A stretch of DNA of 64,000 nt from Alopecurus myosuroides (taxonomy: Eukaryota > Streptophyta > Magnoliopsida > Poales > Poaceae). A program made the position numbers and the translations under genes. The DNA is taken from NCBI GenBank assembly GCA_028641055.1, contig CM054062.1, positions 272,943,092-273,007,091 of the forward strand, given 5' to 3'. Under the pieces are notes generated by a model. It was not told the DNA's origin. It worked only from the letters and a program-made list of their open reading frames with translations, and did not search any database. Below are positions 10,432 to 22,407 of the stretch, piece after piece (the stretch's first letter is position 1; the number at the start of each line of letters is the position of its first letter).

Positions 10432-12063
10432 TGATACGTCATAAACGTACCCTCAATTTCTGATGTTCCATGCTGTTTTCATGCCATATGTTGCAAGTTT
10501 CTTTTACACTTTATGCCATTTTTATCGATTTCCTGGGACTAACCTATGGAAAAGATGCCACAGAGCCGGTTCCTGTTTTTTGTTGTTTTTAGTTTCAGAA
10601 AAGTTATTCTGTAAATATTCTCGGAATTGGACGATTCGAAGCCTGGAAGTCTTAGAATGTTGTCACACACACGGAGTTTGGAGGAGACCCGGAGGGGGGC
10701 ACAGGGGCCCCACGCCATAGGGCGGCGCCTCCTGGACGCGCCATGGGATGGTGTGGGCCCCCTGGCCGCCCACCGACATCGCCCTCTCGCCTATTTAGTC
10801 TCCTCGAAGGGTTAACCCTAAACACCCAAGTTTTTTCCACCAAAAACATCCACAGCCGCCGTCATCGTCAACCCTAGTTCGGGAGGGTTTTGGAGCTCTC
10901 CCCGGCACCCTGTCGGGAGGGGAAATCATCACCGGAGGGCTCTACACCACCATGCCCGCCTCTGGAATGATGCGTGAGTAGTTCATCCTTGGACTAGCAT
11001 TAGCTAGATGGTTGCTCTCTCCTCTTTATGCCTCATGTTTAGATCTTGTGAGATTCCCTACATGATCAAGATCGTCTTATTTTAATGCCTCATGTTGTGT
11101 TTGTTGGGATCCGATGAATATTGAATGCTATGTCTATGATTATCAATCTATCATGTTCTTTTCATGTATATGTTATTTATGATCTTGCATGTTCTCCGTT
11201 GTTAGTAGATGCTCTGGACAAGTAGATGCTAGTAACTCCAAGAGGGAGTATTTATGCTCGATAGTGGGTTCATGCCTCCCTTTCACTCATGCTCGAGTGA
11301 CAGAAACGTAAACGGGTGGGGGATGTGTTGTTGCCACTAGGGAGAAAACAACAATGATTTGTCTAAGGATGATGTTATTTTTTACATTACACATTTTGCT
11401 TACTGCGATTATCTGTTGCTTGCAACTTAATACCCAAGGTTTACTCGGATGACATTCTGAGGATGGATTATTAGTCATAGATGCAGTTGGATGAAGGTCT
11501 ATGTATATTGTTGTAATGCCCGCATGAATCACATAATAATCATCATGTCATGCATATGCACTACAGTGCAGACTTTATATATGTCAATTGCTCAGTTGTA
11601 ATTTATTTACCACACATGCTATCTATCTGTCTTGCGAGAGACACCTCTAGTGAACTATCGACCCCGGTCCATTTTCCTCATACTGACAATACAAACACTA
11701 CAATCTCTGTTTTCATACTGCTGCTACTGTTTTACTACTGCCATCACTGTTCTCTTTCATCTACTGCAAACAAATATTATTTTCCACACGGTATGTTTAA
11801 CCTCTTTGTGTTCAGCAAAATCGGTGAGGTTGACAACCTCACTGCTTCGTTGGGGCAAAGTGATTTGATTGTGTTGTGTAGGTTCCATGTTGCTTCTGAA
11901 CTGGTAGTGCGCCCTGCCACCTCAGCTGCATCAACCTATGGAAGTGAATTCTTTCTCTTACTGGTCGATTCAACCTTGGTTTCTTTCTGAGGGAAACTTA
12001 CTGATGTGCTCTTGATACCTTCCTCTTGAGGTCTCCCAACGAACATGTGTTACACGCGCATCA
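10432..12063 (+). mobile_element. Solo LTR of a Gypsy-type retrotransposon
   Basis: The 1632-bp segment starts TGATACGTC and ends CGCGCATCA (TG...CA). Perfect 5-bp duplications CCAAC lie at 10427-10431 and 12064-12068. No internal region or partner LTR is present, so it is a solo LTR left by LTR-LTR recombination. From memory, the TGATACGTC start, the GC-rich leader and the ATGATGCGTGAGTAGTT segment (10967-10983) match LTRs of the very abundant Sabrina/WHAM-like Triticeae Gypsy families. The leader CTATTTAGTC at about 10790 may be the promoter TATA region. Orientation is inferred from that resemblance. Confidence 0.85.
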
Positions 12064-12168
12064 CCAACGTACGCTCGTTGGATACTAAGGGAGTATAAAA
12101 TAATGATTCAAAATGGGAGACTAACCATAATATTAGACCAGACCCTCTGTTCCCTGTGCACAGTAGTA

Positions 12169-12292
12169 CTCCCTCCGTTTCAAAATAGTTGATTTCTATT
12201 TTTCCAAATATGCATGTACATATACACTAAAATATATCGACATACATCCATATTTAAATAAATAGAAGTCATATATATTGGAACGGAGGGAG
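12169..12292. mobile_element. Stowaway MITE
   Basis: 124 bp flanked by TA (12167-12168 and 12293-12294). Ends are CTCCCTCCGTTTC and GGAACGGAGGGAG, a near-perfect terminal inverted repeat with the canonical Stowaway CTCCCTCCGT motif. The interior is AT-rich. Confidence 0.93.
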
Positions 12293-12294
12293 TA

Positions 12295-12979
12295 GATACT
12301 ACCGTATAGATGTATATATGTTGTATATCAGATTCGATAAGACATTGGCATCCCCACCCTATAGGTTCTTTCCTATTTCTATATTTTTCCTATCCATTGA
12401 GTCAAAGCATCCCTAAAAAGAGTGTTGTATATCGTCGGCCACATGAGCAAGCCGGGATTATCTTGATTCTATATTTTTTTTGAAACGAGGCAAAAGACAT
12501 ATCATTTTTTTACTAAATAAGAAATAAAAGAGTTCAGTTAAATTAGCCGAAAAACCAGTTAAAACCGGAATAAACACGACCGTCATGCGGGCACACATAA
12601 CCACTATGGTTAACAACACAGTCTAAACGTACATCACTGAAAACCGGGGTCGTCATCAGGTTGCACATAAGTATCATCGCCATTGCTCTGCAGCGACTAC
12701 GATTTCACGGACTCCGACCACCTAGGGATACCTTGGCAAAGCGGCCTCTTGAAGTTTACATGGGTCTATGAAAAACATATGACTCTTCGCGTAGAAAACT
12801 AGGAGCTCCAATGCTGACGAGAAGATTCGAAGAGTGGATGAGCAGGACCCATCCCGATGAAGATCTTCGCGACTGGACTGCCCATGAAGGCCATCATACG
12901 CTTCTCTCGGCTGGTCCGACTTCATGCAGGACAAGACCAACAAGGAGACAAGTCTAACACACTAAAATAATAAGCTGAC
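12295..12979. other. Unassigned sequence with a possible LINE/SINE tail
   Basis: A T-run at 12474-12481 followed by GAAACGAGGCAAAAGA resembles the antisense 3' end of a grass LINE. I could not find a matching target-site duplication, and the downstream minus-strand open frame (12943-12722) shows no domain. Nothing else recognised up to the Harbinger boundary. Confidence 0.4.
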
Positions 12980-13299
12980 TAAGAGCAACTCCAATGAGCC
13001 GACCCATTTGGGGTCCACGCGTGGTCCACTTTCCTCCGCATGTCCGGCTTCCCCACGCGAGTGAACCCAACACGCCAACCCATTTGGTCCGCATGCGCCA
13101 GGTTTTTTCGATATTTCCCCAATTTGCACCAAAATACAGACCAGACCAATAAATAGATGAATTTAGAATAGTTCCATACTACCCAAAAGAATAGAATGCC
13201 CATTGACATTCTACATAGTGCCCAAAAGAATTGTGCAGTGCAAGGCCCCATGTGTGCCCAGCCAATGTTCATGCATAAACATAAAATAGGACCGAGGAG

Positions 13300-14119
13300 A
13301 TGATCAAGCGTCCCTCTCCATGTAGTACCACTCCTTCTTCTCGACCCAGACCCTCCTCCTTGGGGTCAAGGTCGTCAAGTCGGTGGTCATGATTGCAGCC
13401 TCAACCTCTTGTGCCTTGAGCTCGTTCTCGTCTGCCCTTGTCTTGCTGTTGGTTAGCTACACCTCGACCTTCATCGCATCGAGCTCCATCTTCTTCTTTT
13501 GGAGCTCGTGGAAGATCTTGTCCCTCTCCTCCCTTTCCCGGCGGTTCTCTTTCTCCATCTCTTCCTACTTCTCGGTGCTCTTCTCCTTTTGGGTGATGAA
13601 CACCTTCAAGGTGTCTTTCAAGGCGATCGTTGAAGCATCTTGCTTCATCTCCATCTTGGTGCTCTTGTTCCCCCTTGGCTTCTTCGCCAATGCGGGACCA
13701 ACATCGACCACCTCGGCCCCACCTTTTCGGAGTAGGATTACAAGGGCCTTCCACTTATGATTTTCCTTGAGCTACTTCCAACAATGGGTCAAGGTGAATG
13801 CCTTCTCCCCATGTTGGGTCTTGAAGGTCTCAAGTGCTTGAAGTACCTACATTCTCCATTGTCACTGAGCAAGAAATGTACATATTGGGAACTAGACTTG
13901 TGCATACAGAAGGGAGGATAGATCATACCATGTCCTTCACCCCAATGCCACTCACGGGCCAAGCACAAACATGATCATAGGAGCCATAAAATTTGGACAC
14001 CTCCGATTGAATGAAACTCTGTCTTTTGGAAAGAGAGATTTATTCTGGTCTCTTTCAAATGGCTTCTCGCAAATGAGCCGTTCTTCATGGAAGTATGTGT
14101 GGAAACTCTTCCAAAAGAC
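13300..14119 (-). pseudogene. Harbinger ORF1 (SANT / NAM-associated) pseudogene, 3' part
   Basis: Read on the minus strand, the segment continues the gene from the other side of Gypsy 1 (41574-42518). From 14119 an exon carries TVFWKSFHTYFHEERLIC, then, after a frame change, SYDHVCAWPVSGIGVKDM, with a splice donor near 13925. The next exon has KTQHGEKAFTLTHCW, then RGNKSTKMEMKQDAS, then a long charged helical tail rich in Glu/Lys and ending near ...RRRVWVEKKEWYY. At least two in-frame stops are present. This order matches plant proteins annotated as NAM-associated C-terminal / myb-like, which accompany PIF/Harbinger transposases as DNA-binding partners. Assignment is from motif memory. Confidence 0.72.
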
Positions 14120-14124
14120 GGTCC

Positions 14125-14588
14125 TGTCGTGGGATAATCACGGCAGACGTTACCAGGGGTAACTTACTTTGGGGCAAATCGACTCTGGTGTTTGGGAGAG
14201 GGTTTAGCCCAGGGGAAATCGTGCTATTAATCGATCTGGTAGCTCTGGCGATAATGTCGCCGAGTCTCCGATCTAGGGTTTCTACTATAAACTCTCGTAT
14301 TATAGGATACTCGAATATCTGGTGAAGCTCTCTGTTTCTAACCCTAGGAGCCGGTTTATATGTTACCCGCCTCCCTGGATTCCTATACAAGATACACCCG
14401 GAATCCTACCCGGAAACCGCACACAGCCCTAAGTTTCCTAATCTTAACCCCCAAAATGCAGGTTACTAGGCCTACGCTCCTTCTTGGGCCTTCTAGAAAC
14501 TCCTCCTCCTTGAGCCAGGTCTTGCGCGATTACCTTTGGGCCAGGTTTCACCTTGGCATTAGCCTACCGGGTTATCGTCCCTCCATCA
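14125..14588 (-). repeat. Gypsy 1 3' LTR
   Basis: 464 bp, TGTCGTGGG...CTCCATCA on the plus strand. A TATA-like CATATAAACC on the minus strand near 14353-14364 fits the LTR promoter position. It differs from the 5' LTR (41110-41573) at about 12 sites, mostly transitions. Confidence 0.93.
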
Positions 14589-14602
14589 GTAGTCCCCAGA
14601 AT
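14589..14602 (-). promoter_or_regulatory. Gypsy 1 polypurine tract
   Basis: Immediately upstream (minus strand) of the 3' LTR the sequence reads TTCTGGGGACTAC, a purine-rich run at the position where plus-strand DNA synthesis primes. The identical motif abuts the 3' LTR of Gypsy 2 (28701-28714). Confidence 0.65.
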
Positions 14603-14979
14603 AGCTTGGGCTTCATGAAATAGACCATGAAGCGCGCGCTATTCCCTGCAAAACAATAAACATTCAAGTTCACAAAATACCGGGTTAAAATGCTTTGATA
14701 ATAGCTAGGCCTTGATCTATTGGCGGTCCATATAGTAACCCGGTTTTCCCCAAGTCAAAACACCATTTTCCGGGTCAATACCCCAAGGAAACGTGCTGAG
14801 AATCGGCTCCGTACCGTTATCAATCAATCTGGATATCGCGCCCGTAATCAATCATGATCCTCATCCGGATATCTCGCAACGGATACCTTGATGTCTATCC
14901 CCAAATTTCCGGACCGGATTATTTTTTTCCAAAAATTTCACGCTTGCCGCCTAAACCTAGGGCGTTTCCCCCCCGCACC

Positions 14980-14987
14980 TACAAATA
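14980..14987 (+). promoter_or_regulatory. Degenerate TATA box of the Gypsy 1 antisense gene
   Basis: TACAAATA followed by GGCCCC, about 30 bp before CAACCCTAGATCTCAC. The same position in Gypsy 2 has a perfect TATAAATAGG (29077-29086). It is upstream of the 5'-UTR exon and intron of the antisense gene. Confidence 0.6.
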
Positions 14988-15004
14988 GGCCCCCAGGGGT
15001 CAAC

Positions 15005-18000
15005 CCTAGATCTCACTAGCCATTCCCATCTCTCTTTTCTCTCTCCACTCCATTCTTGCGCACGCGAGCCCGAGCTCGATCCCGCACTAGCAGAGCCACG
15101 CCGCCGGCCGCGAGAGCGCCACCGGAATCGCGCCGCCGCACCCTGGTCGCCACCACCTGCGCCCGTGACGCCGCCGTCGATCCCCACCGCAGCGCCCACG
15201 AGAAAGCCGCCGGAGATCTCAAGGCACCATCACCGTCAAGCTCTCTGCCGCCGCCGCGCACCTCCTCTCAATCCGTCCGGTAAGTCCCTTGAATCTAGAT
15301 CTAGATTTAAATTTCTCGTAGATAGATTAGATCCAATCTTGCTCTTCATTTGTCCACTGTTCTTCATTGACGGGGCATGCCCTAATCTCATATTTTCCAC
15401 GGCTTGCACTTAGTTAGATCCACGTGTATGTCTCTCAACACCCCTTCACCATTTACAATCGTGTATTTCCCCTCTGTACGTTCTTGACTAGATCCAATTG
15501 CCAAATTTTTGCAAGTACTTTAGACATTTTACCCTTTCCTCTTTTCACTAAGTCGGATAGCTGTAATTTCCGGGTCTCTCGTTATTCATACTTTGCATTT
15601 TGCCACTTTTTAGATCTGCACACATGGCTCCTAAGGCCAGCGCTAAGTCGAAGGGGAAACACCCGGCCGACAAACAAAAGTCGGGTCAGTCGATCTCCGC
15701 CAACTGGGCGAGATCGACTGTAACGAAGGCTAAGCTTGACGAGCTTACTGAGAAGGGTGTTCTGCCCGCCCGGGAGGAGATCCACTGGAGGATACCCGGC
15801 GAGGAGATTCGGCCTTCTCCGGGTCTAGATGAGGTGGTGGTCTTTGTCGAGCATGTGATCCGGGGTCCCCCCCCCCCCGGGTCACCCTTTCTTCCGGGAG
15901 CTCCTGGATCACTACAAGCTCCGGGTATTCGACATTGGCCCCAATTCTATGCTCAATATCTGTCATTTCATAGTTTTATGTGAAGCCTACTTGTGCGTAC
16001 CTCCCAACCTTGCTCTATTCCGCGAACTCTTCCAATGTAAGCCATGCAAAGAGAGTGGCGATGGAGCCCTCCTAGTTTGCGGAGGAGTCTCCATCCAGAG
16101 GCGGAAAAACTCCCTGATGCCGACTCTGATCCTCCATTCACACGTCAAACACTGGCAAAAAACCTACTTTTACGGCCAAGATACCTCTTTACCCGGCGAG
16201 AAGCCATTGCCGGGTTTCTCATGATACCCTCACTTTGTCCGATAACCTCAACTCCTTTGCCTCCGAGGCCGAGAGGCAATCTATCCAGCCTCTCCTTCAT
16301 AAACTTGTTGTGCTCTCCGCCCAAGGTCTCCTTGGGCTCAACCTGATAAAAACTTGGGTAAGCTGCCGGATTCAGCCCAACAGCACCCGGCCGAAGCTCA
16401 TGTGCCACTACTCCGGGCACCTCACCGATTCTCTCCGATACTCGGAGAAAAATTTCTCGGCTGGTGACATGAACAAGCTCATGAAGACTTTCCTAGCCGA
16501 GAAACTTGACGCGATCAAGAATATAGCCGGGCTTAACCCCTTCACTCGCTCTAACCCGGCTTCTCCAGTAAGAACCGGTTTACTCTCATTATCCGACTGA
16601 TATTTCTTATGCATGTATACTAATCTTTAGCTCTACTTTGCTTACACAGGAAGATGATGCGTTCTGGAAGATAGTCACCCCTCCCCCTTCAGAAAACTCG
16701 GAGGAGGACGAGGAGCCGGCTGATAGTGATGAAGGTAAATCCGAGTCTCGTATTTAAACTTATCTGAATACTTGTTGGACCAAATCTTTCCCCTTTCCGA
16801 CAATGCTCCTTATTTCCCAGAGCTAGAGGACAAAGAAGACACTGAGTCGGACGAGAGTGAAGCTGAGCCGGAGGTGGAAATTGGGGCGAAGAGGAAGACC
16901 CGGGGAGTTGTCTTCAAGGTGCCCTACTCCTCCATTGCCTCCAAACCATACTCCTACTCAAACATGGGCGAACTTAACCAACGCTTAACGGATTCATCAT
17001 ACTTGAAGGAACCTGCCCCGACCAAACGTAGGGTAACCCGGAACTCTCCGGGTGACGATCCTCTTCACCCGGGCATCCCTTCATCACCCGCTCACCGAGC
17101 CGGTATTCCCCAAACTCATTCATCCTATATACCTCGAAACTTTCCATCTCCAAACCATCCGTTAGCAGGCCAACTCTGGGTCTCACTCTCTGACTCTTTA
17201 TCAGCATCTTCTGGGTCTAGCAACGATCTCCCACCGGATTTCGGCGTGAATACCGGGTAAGTCATGTTCCTTGCTATTCAATACACTATTATTATCCACG
17301 TCTTTCATTTGTTATATGCTAACTGCTTCTTTTTCTTTCTTAGAGCCAAGGTCACAATTAGTGACCATGAAGATATGAACGTCGACAATCCGGCTATGGA
17401 AGACCCGGAGGTTGTTGTGCAGCCCGCAGCTGGCGGCGCAGAAGAAGAACAGGGGGATTTACGGAGAGACCCGGTTGAGCAGGAAGCCGAGTTTCCGCTG
17501 CTAGGAGACGAGGACATCGAGTTCCTGGGATCACGGATGGGTGACCCCACTCCTAACACCCAGGCAACCCGTTTCAACTCCCCCAAGCAGGAAAGGACCT
17601 CGCCCCCGGGTAACCAGAACCCGAGCTCCTCCAGGCCGAGACTCGACGATCTTGATTTTGAAGGGAAGTTAACTGAGCTCTTCTCTCTGAAGAACACTGA
17701 AAGGGATATCCTTGAATCCCTAGCAGCCGAGCACCAGGTAACTTAACCAATATTGCTTATGTATTCATCCAGTCCCCAAGTTCCGAGTTAACTATATCAA
17801 GTTTACTCGGTACTTCCATAGCTGTATAACCTTTCATACCCGGTTTGTCACGACCCCGGACCCAGAGATATACATACTGTTATGTGCTCCTAGCCATGGA
17901 CTCACAAGGGCTTCAGGGTTAGCAGCCCCGGCCGCAACAAACAACGGCAGGCAGACTGGATTCATCGGCACGTAGTCCGGATCCCCAGTCTACTACTCCT

Positions 18001-21000
18001 TGTATCCATGCTAGTCATAACCAACTATGCATATCAAAGCGTCCACGAATCGAATGAAACTGAAGGAAACGGGACCAAAGCTATACAGAGATGTTATGTG
18101 TCCAGAAAGTGCAACAACAATCGAGGGTTACTGGGGTTACCTTGCCCCAGGCCGATCACATCGACAGGCGGGCTCGGACATGGATCATCGGCTCCACAAC
18201 CCCTCGACTGCGACAACTATGCAGGCATAGCCAAAACTGTATAACAATGAGCTCGAAACCAACAACCGATCAAAGCAGCACTCTAAACATGAAGCTTTAT
18301 TAAACAGGTGTTACTAGAGTATAGCTTACAAGCAGAGGTCACACGACCCAACATTACATCAGACAACAGAAGGCAAATTATGTTGCTAATCAACAAGAAC
18401 CAAAAAGGCCTAAGATGCCGCAACATAAGGCGACGTCCCAGCCCATAGATTCCAGGCTGCTACCTGGGAACCCCAAACTACTCGTCGATGTCCACGTTGA
18501 AACACCACCGATGTGAGATCTTCTCCTGAACCAAAATTAAGCAAACCTGAGTACGGGAGGTACTCAACAAGACTTAATTAACCTATTATATATCTGCTAA
18601 CTTCAGAAAGGTTTTATGAAGGCTGTTTTGCGTAAAGCAATCTTTATTTTCCAAATCAAGGAGGAATAGCACGTCTCATAGAAGGTTTTTCAAAACAGAT
18701 GAGAAAGGTACTCAACTACTGAGATCATCATCTTCTTGTATTCCACCAAGTCTTTCTCATTCCCACACTATCTCATGCTACAAGGATCACCCCTCCCGGC
18801 ATCTCCGGGGAGGCACCCTTCAATCATGGTTAACAAGTTTTAGTCATTCCGTTGAAGTTATCTATGATCACAGAATCCGTTGCCAAGTCGTCCGTAACCG
18901 TGGACACGGCTTCTCGAGGAGATTTATCCCTGCAGGGGGTACACTTTACCCACACGTACCATCCGACTCTTAACGCCACATGTACGCTCGTCCATGGAGC
19001 GCGGCAGAGGGTGGCTGGCCACGACCTTTACCTTGCTCGACCCTATCCATGAGTCAACCCAAACAGGGCCACCCCGTCAACAGGGAGTTGGCCACCTCCT
19101 GACGGCACCTGTTCTGTGAGTCGGGAACAAGATCCGTGTACGTCCATCACTTGTCCCGGTCACGCCCTAAGTTTTCTCCAAATCGTTTTCTGACTCACAC
19201 GCAGATGGAAAGATCAAACTACGTGACTCATGGACGTGGCCAAACAAGTTAGTTAGTCGAGCGCGGTCTGTTAGGCCCCGCGTGTGGTTGCACGCTCAGT
19301 CTTGGCTTCGAAGGCGAGAACTCGCTCCTAGGGGCATGAATAGGACAAAACGCCACAACCCATTGTGGCCTCACATCCATGCCGTTATTTAGTCAAGTTA
19401 TCAAAGATAATACAATTCACAACAACCTGACATAAATGATTCACGTATTGACCAGATTCATCAACCGGATGGATCAGATCACAACTAAGCATGGCTAAGC
19501 AAGACTCACAGGGTTTAGCGGAGCGCGCACAAACAAACCTATAGCTGCTAGGAGCAGTGGATCAGGATATATAGGTTATGCAGTATATAGGAGAACACTA
19601 TCTACTGACATCAAATAATTTGGAACCGAATGCAAAGTACGAGATTCAAATCACTTTGAAAACCATATATGAGCAGATAAGAGGTTATGCTTGCCTTGGT
19701 TATAAGAAAACCAGATAAAGATCTTCTGGAATAAGTGCTTGACTTGTCGGTTAAGATCAAGTATTCGTCATGGAATGGTTGGCCTTCTCTTCGGAGTCAC
19801 GTTCTACCGAGGGGGAACAAACACCAAAACAAGAAGAACAATCAACCATGGCATCGATGCAATGCGCAATATGTATGAATGAGCAGGTTAATGCACTGAA
19901 ATAAAGCCCTAAACATGATCGTTGGGTTGCTAGGGTTCATATGTCAGTTAGGCATTTTTAATGGAATTTGCCCGAAATGGACCCCGGAGGGGTTTCGGGC
20001 GATTATGAACATGAGTACCATTTTAGTTGCCCAAATGGGTTTGAAAACATCATAAACAAGTTGCATTTGTCATTTTGAGCAATTTGGTATATAACTTTTA
20101 ATTTTCTAATTTTATTGAATAAAAACTTATTTTTCTATTTTTAAATGATTAAACAACATTAAATAAAGGTCATTTTTCAACTTTCTCAAAACTGTGTGAA
20201 AATAACATATTTGGATAGAGCATATTTTTCTAATCATTTCTATACTTTCATTTTATTTTTATGAGCAATATTTTATTAGTTATTGAATTTACCAAAATAA
20301 ACCATTTTCTGGAATTTTCCTCAAATAGATAAAAAAGGGGAAAATGATGTCAGGATGACATCATCCCTGCATCACCCAGAGATGAACTTCTCTGTTCCTA
20401 TCAAATTCGAATGCCTTGGTGGATGATTCGTGCAATTGAGTTGGGGCCTAGGTAGATGGAGTTAGGGGCGACCATTGGGTGGCGGCGGCTGGCCGGATGT
20501 CCGCCGGAATCCTCGCCGGCATGCAGTACCGCGGCGGAGGACGGCGGCCGGCGGTGCGCGGGCAAACCAGAGGGGCAGGGGATGATTGGGTGGCACCGGG
20601 AGGTGCGGAAGCTCACCAGGAGGGCTATGGTGGGGTCGGGGAGGCCGGAGGGGCGACGGTGGCGGCGAATCGGCGGCGGTGGCCGTCGCCGGACTTGGAG
20701 AAGATGGGGTCGGGACGGCGGTTTCCGAGCCTCCCTATTCAATTCCTTGCATGAGGTGGGAGAGGAAGTCGAGGTGGTCCTATTGGTGGTCTCGGATTCC
20801 TCGGGGGCGACCGGAGTTGCTGGCAGTCGGCGGCGGCCGGTGACAGAAGGTTTGCTCGTCGGTGGAAATATCACACAGAGAGAGATAGGATGAGGGAGCG
20901 AGTGAGACCGAGGGAGAGAGGAGCAGCACGGCATCGACCTGAACTCGCCAACCGTGCAAGCAAGCGCACAGTCAGGAGGTGGCGATCGACGACCACGGCG

Positions 21001-22407
21001 CGGACACGCAGGTGCTTCTTCTGGCCTGAGGTAGAAGACAAGGAACATTTCCATAACCCCCTGCTTTTCCCAGAAATTGCAAAGAAGCCCCTGCAATTTT
21101 TAAAACATAACCTAAACAGATGTTTTGGGGACCTTTTTGTAAACAGAAAAATTGGCAAAAATACTTTTTGGAAAGCTTATAAAATTTCCAACCTCACCAT
21201 GTATTGCTTTGGTGAAATTGAAATACTTTTCAGAACAAAATTTTGGAACCCCTTTTAAGTACTATTTGCTGGAAATTTTCTCAAACCATTTAAATTCATA
21301 ACTTAAGTTGGTTTCAATTGGTTTCAAATTTTGTTTCCATGCATGTATGAGATGACACAACACCACAACCCTAATTTATAAAAAAATTGGGATGTTACAC
21401 GGTTTTACCCTGCATCCGACTGACTTGTCCTTGTCTACATCCGCAGGCGCACGTGACCGGACTGAGGAGGTGTTGCCAAAAACCAATGAGCTCCTCTAGG
21501 CCGAGACTAAGCTGTGGGAAGGGCTGGAAGCCGAGGTGGAGGATCTTGCCAAGGATGTCAAGAAATACAAGAAACGATCCCAAAATGATGAGGGCGCACT
21601 GAAGAGAATTACGACCCAGATTGCCGACACTTACCGCTCTCTGCTGGGTAAATGATCCTTACTTTACTGAATATAACCCGGATTCCTCGTTCTGCAAGGT
21701 TGGTAACCTGGATCTTATTGCTTTAACTTTTCTGATATCCTGTAGCTCCGGGTGAGCAGGCTATGGATGAAGATGATGTTGAGAAGCTGAAGACGCTGAA
21801 GGCCGTGATCCGGCAGTTCTCTGTGGGAACCAAGTGGACCCTGGAGGCTTTGAAGTGGCCTGGGACTCCTGGCGGCGCGGACAAGATGCTCGAGGCGTGC
21901 TCGACTATCCCTGCCTGGATTGAGCACTGGAAACGCCCAGCCTGCCGAGTGGGAGTAACCCGCGGCCTTGCCTTGGCTAAAGCTTATTTTCCTAAGCTGG
22001 AGCCGGCAACGCTCGTGGGCGGGTTCCCCGAATTTAACAACGACGGGTCAAGGTTCACTGGCAAGGATTATAAGTTCATCCATACTCAGGTGCGTCATTC
22101 GGCAAGCTTGATAGCCGACAGTCTGGATGTGAGCATGATCACCCCGCCCTACAACGCTGATGACAAGCCGGTTCCATCTGAACTCCCCAAGCCCTTCGAC
22201 ATGCTGGCACGGTGGAAGGAGGAAGCTGCCAAGAGGAAGGCCGAGGCCGAGAATGCGCCATCCACATCTACTCCGGCTGTTCCTCCTCCATCTCGCGTTG
22301 CTGCCGCAACTGACCCGGACACGGAGGCTGGGAAGAACACAGAAGGACATGCTGAAGACCCGACCGCTAAGGACACTGCGGAAGACTCGGCTATGGATGC
22401 CGAGTGA
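15005..22407 (+). pseudogene. Antisense spliced gene of Gypsy 1 (Transposase_28-like), degraded
   Basis: Non-coding exon about 15005-15279 (donor GTAAGT), then coding exons 15614-16567 (ATG 15624), 16650-16734, 16821-16918, 17009-17102, 17205-17256, 17344-17737, 21447-21647 and 21746-22407 (TGA). All junctions are GT-AG and line up with those of the Gypsy 2 copy. The N-terminal part (NSILNISHF / NLALF-type blocks) resembles Pfam Transposase_28, 'putative gypsy type transposon'. An acidic stretch with KRKTR follows, then a coiled coil and a conserved C-terminal domain (AKAYFPKLEP, FPEF). Lesions: a C-run frameshift at about 15870 and another near 16215 in the first coding exon, and a frameshift plus stop in the coiled-coil exon. 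A 3.55-kb solo LTR sits in the intron 17738-21446. Function unknown. Confidence 0.75.
17846..21399 (-). mobile_element. 3.55-kb solo LTR inserted in an intron of the antisense gene
   Basis: Starts TGTCACGACCCC and ends GGGATGTTACA on the plus strand, with perfect 5-bp duplications CGGTT at 17841-17845 and 21400-21404. No PBS, gag or second LTR is present. Read on the minus strand it starts TGTAACATCCC, as does the LTR at 46790, with an AT-rich, GC-rich (about 20450-21010), AT-rich composition profile like that LTR; AATAAAG on the minus strand near 18296 could be its poly(A) signal. The open frames in the GC-rich part (for example 20401-21096) show no domain and I treat them as non-coding leader sequence. 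Confidence 0.82.

Noticed and set aside
13383..13760. 125-codon plus-strand Ser-rich frame
   Set aside because: It is antisense to the charged C-terminal tail of the Harbinger ORF1 pseudogene.
20401..21096. 231-codon minus-strand frame in the solo LTR
   Set aside because: GC-rich leader of an LTR with competing frames on both strands and no recognised domain.
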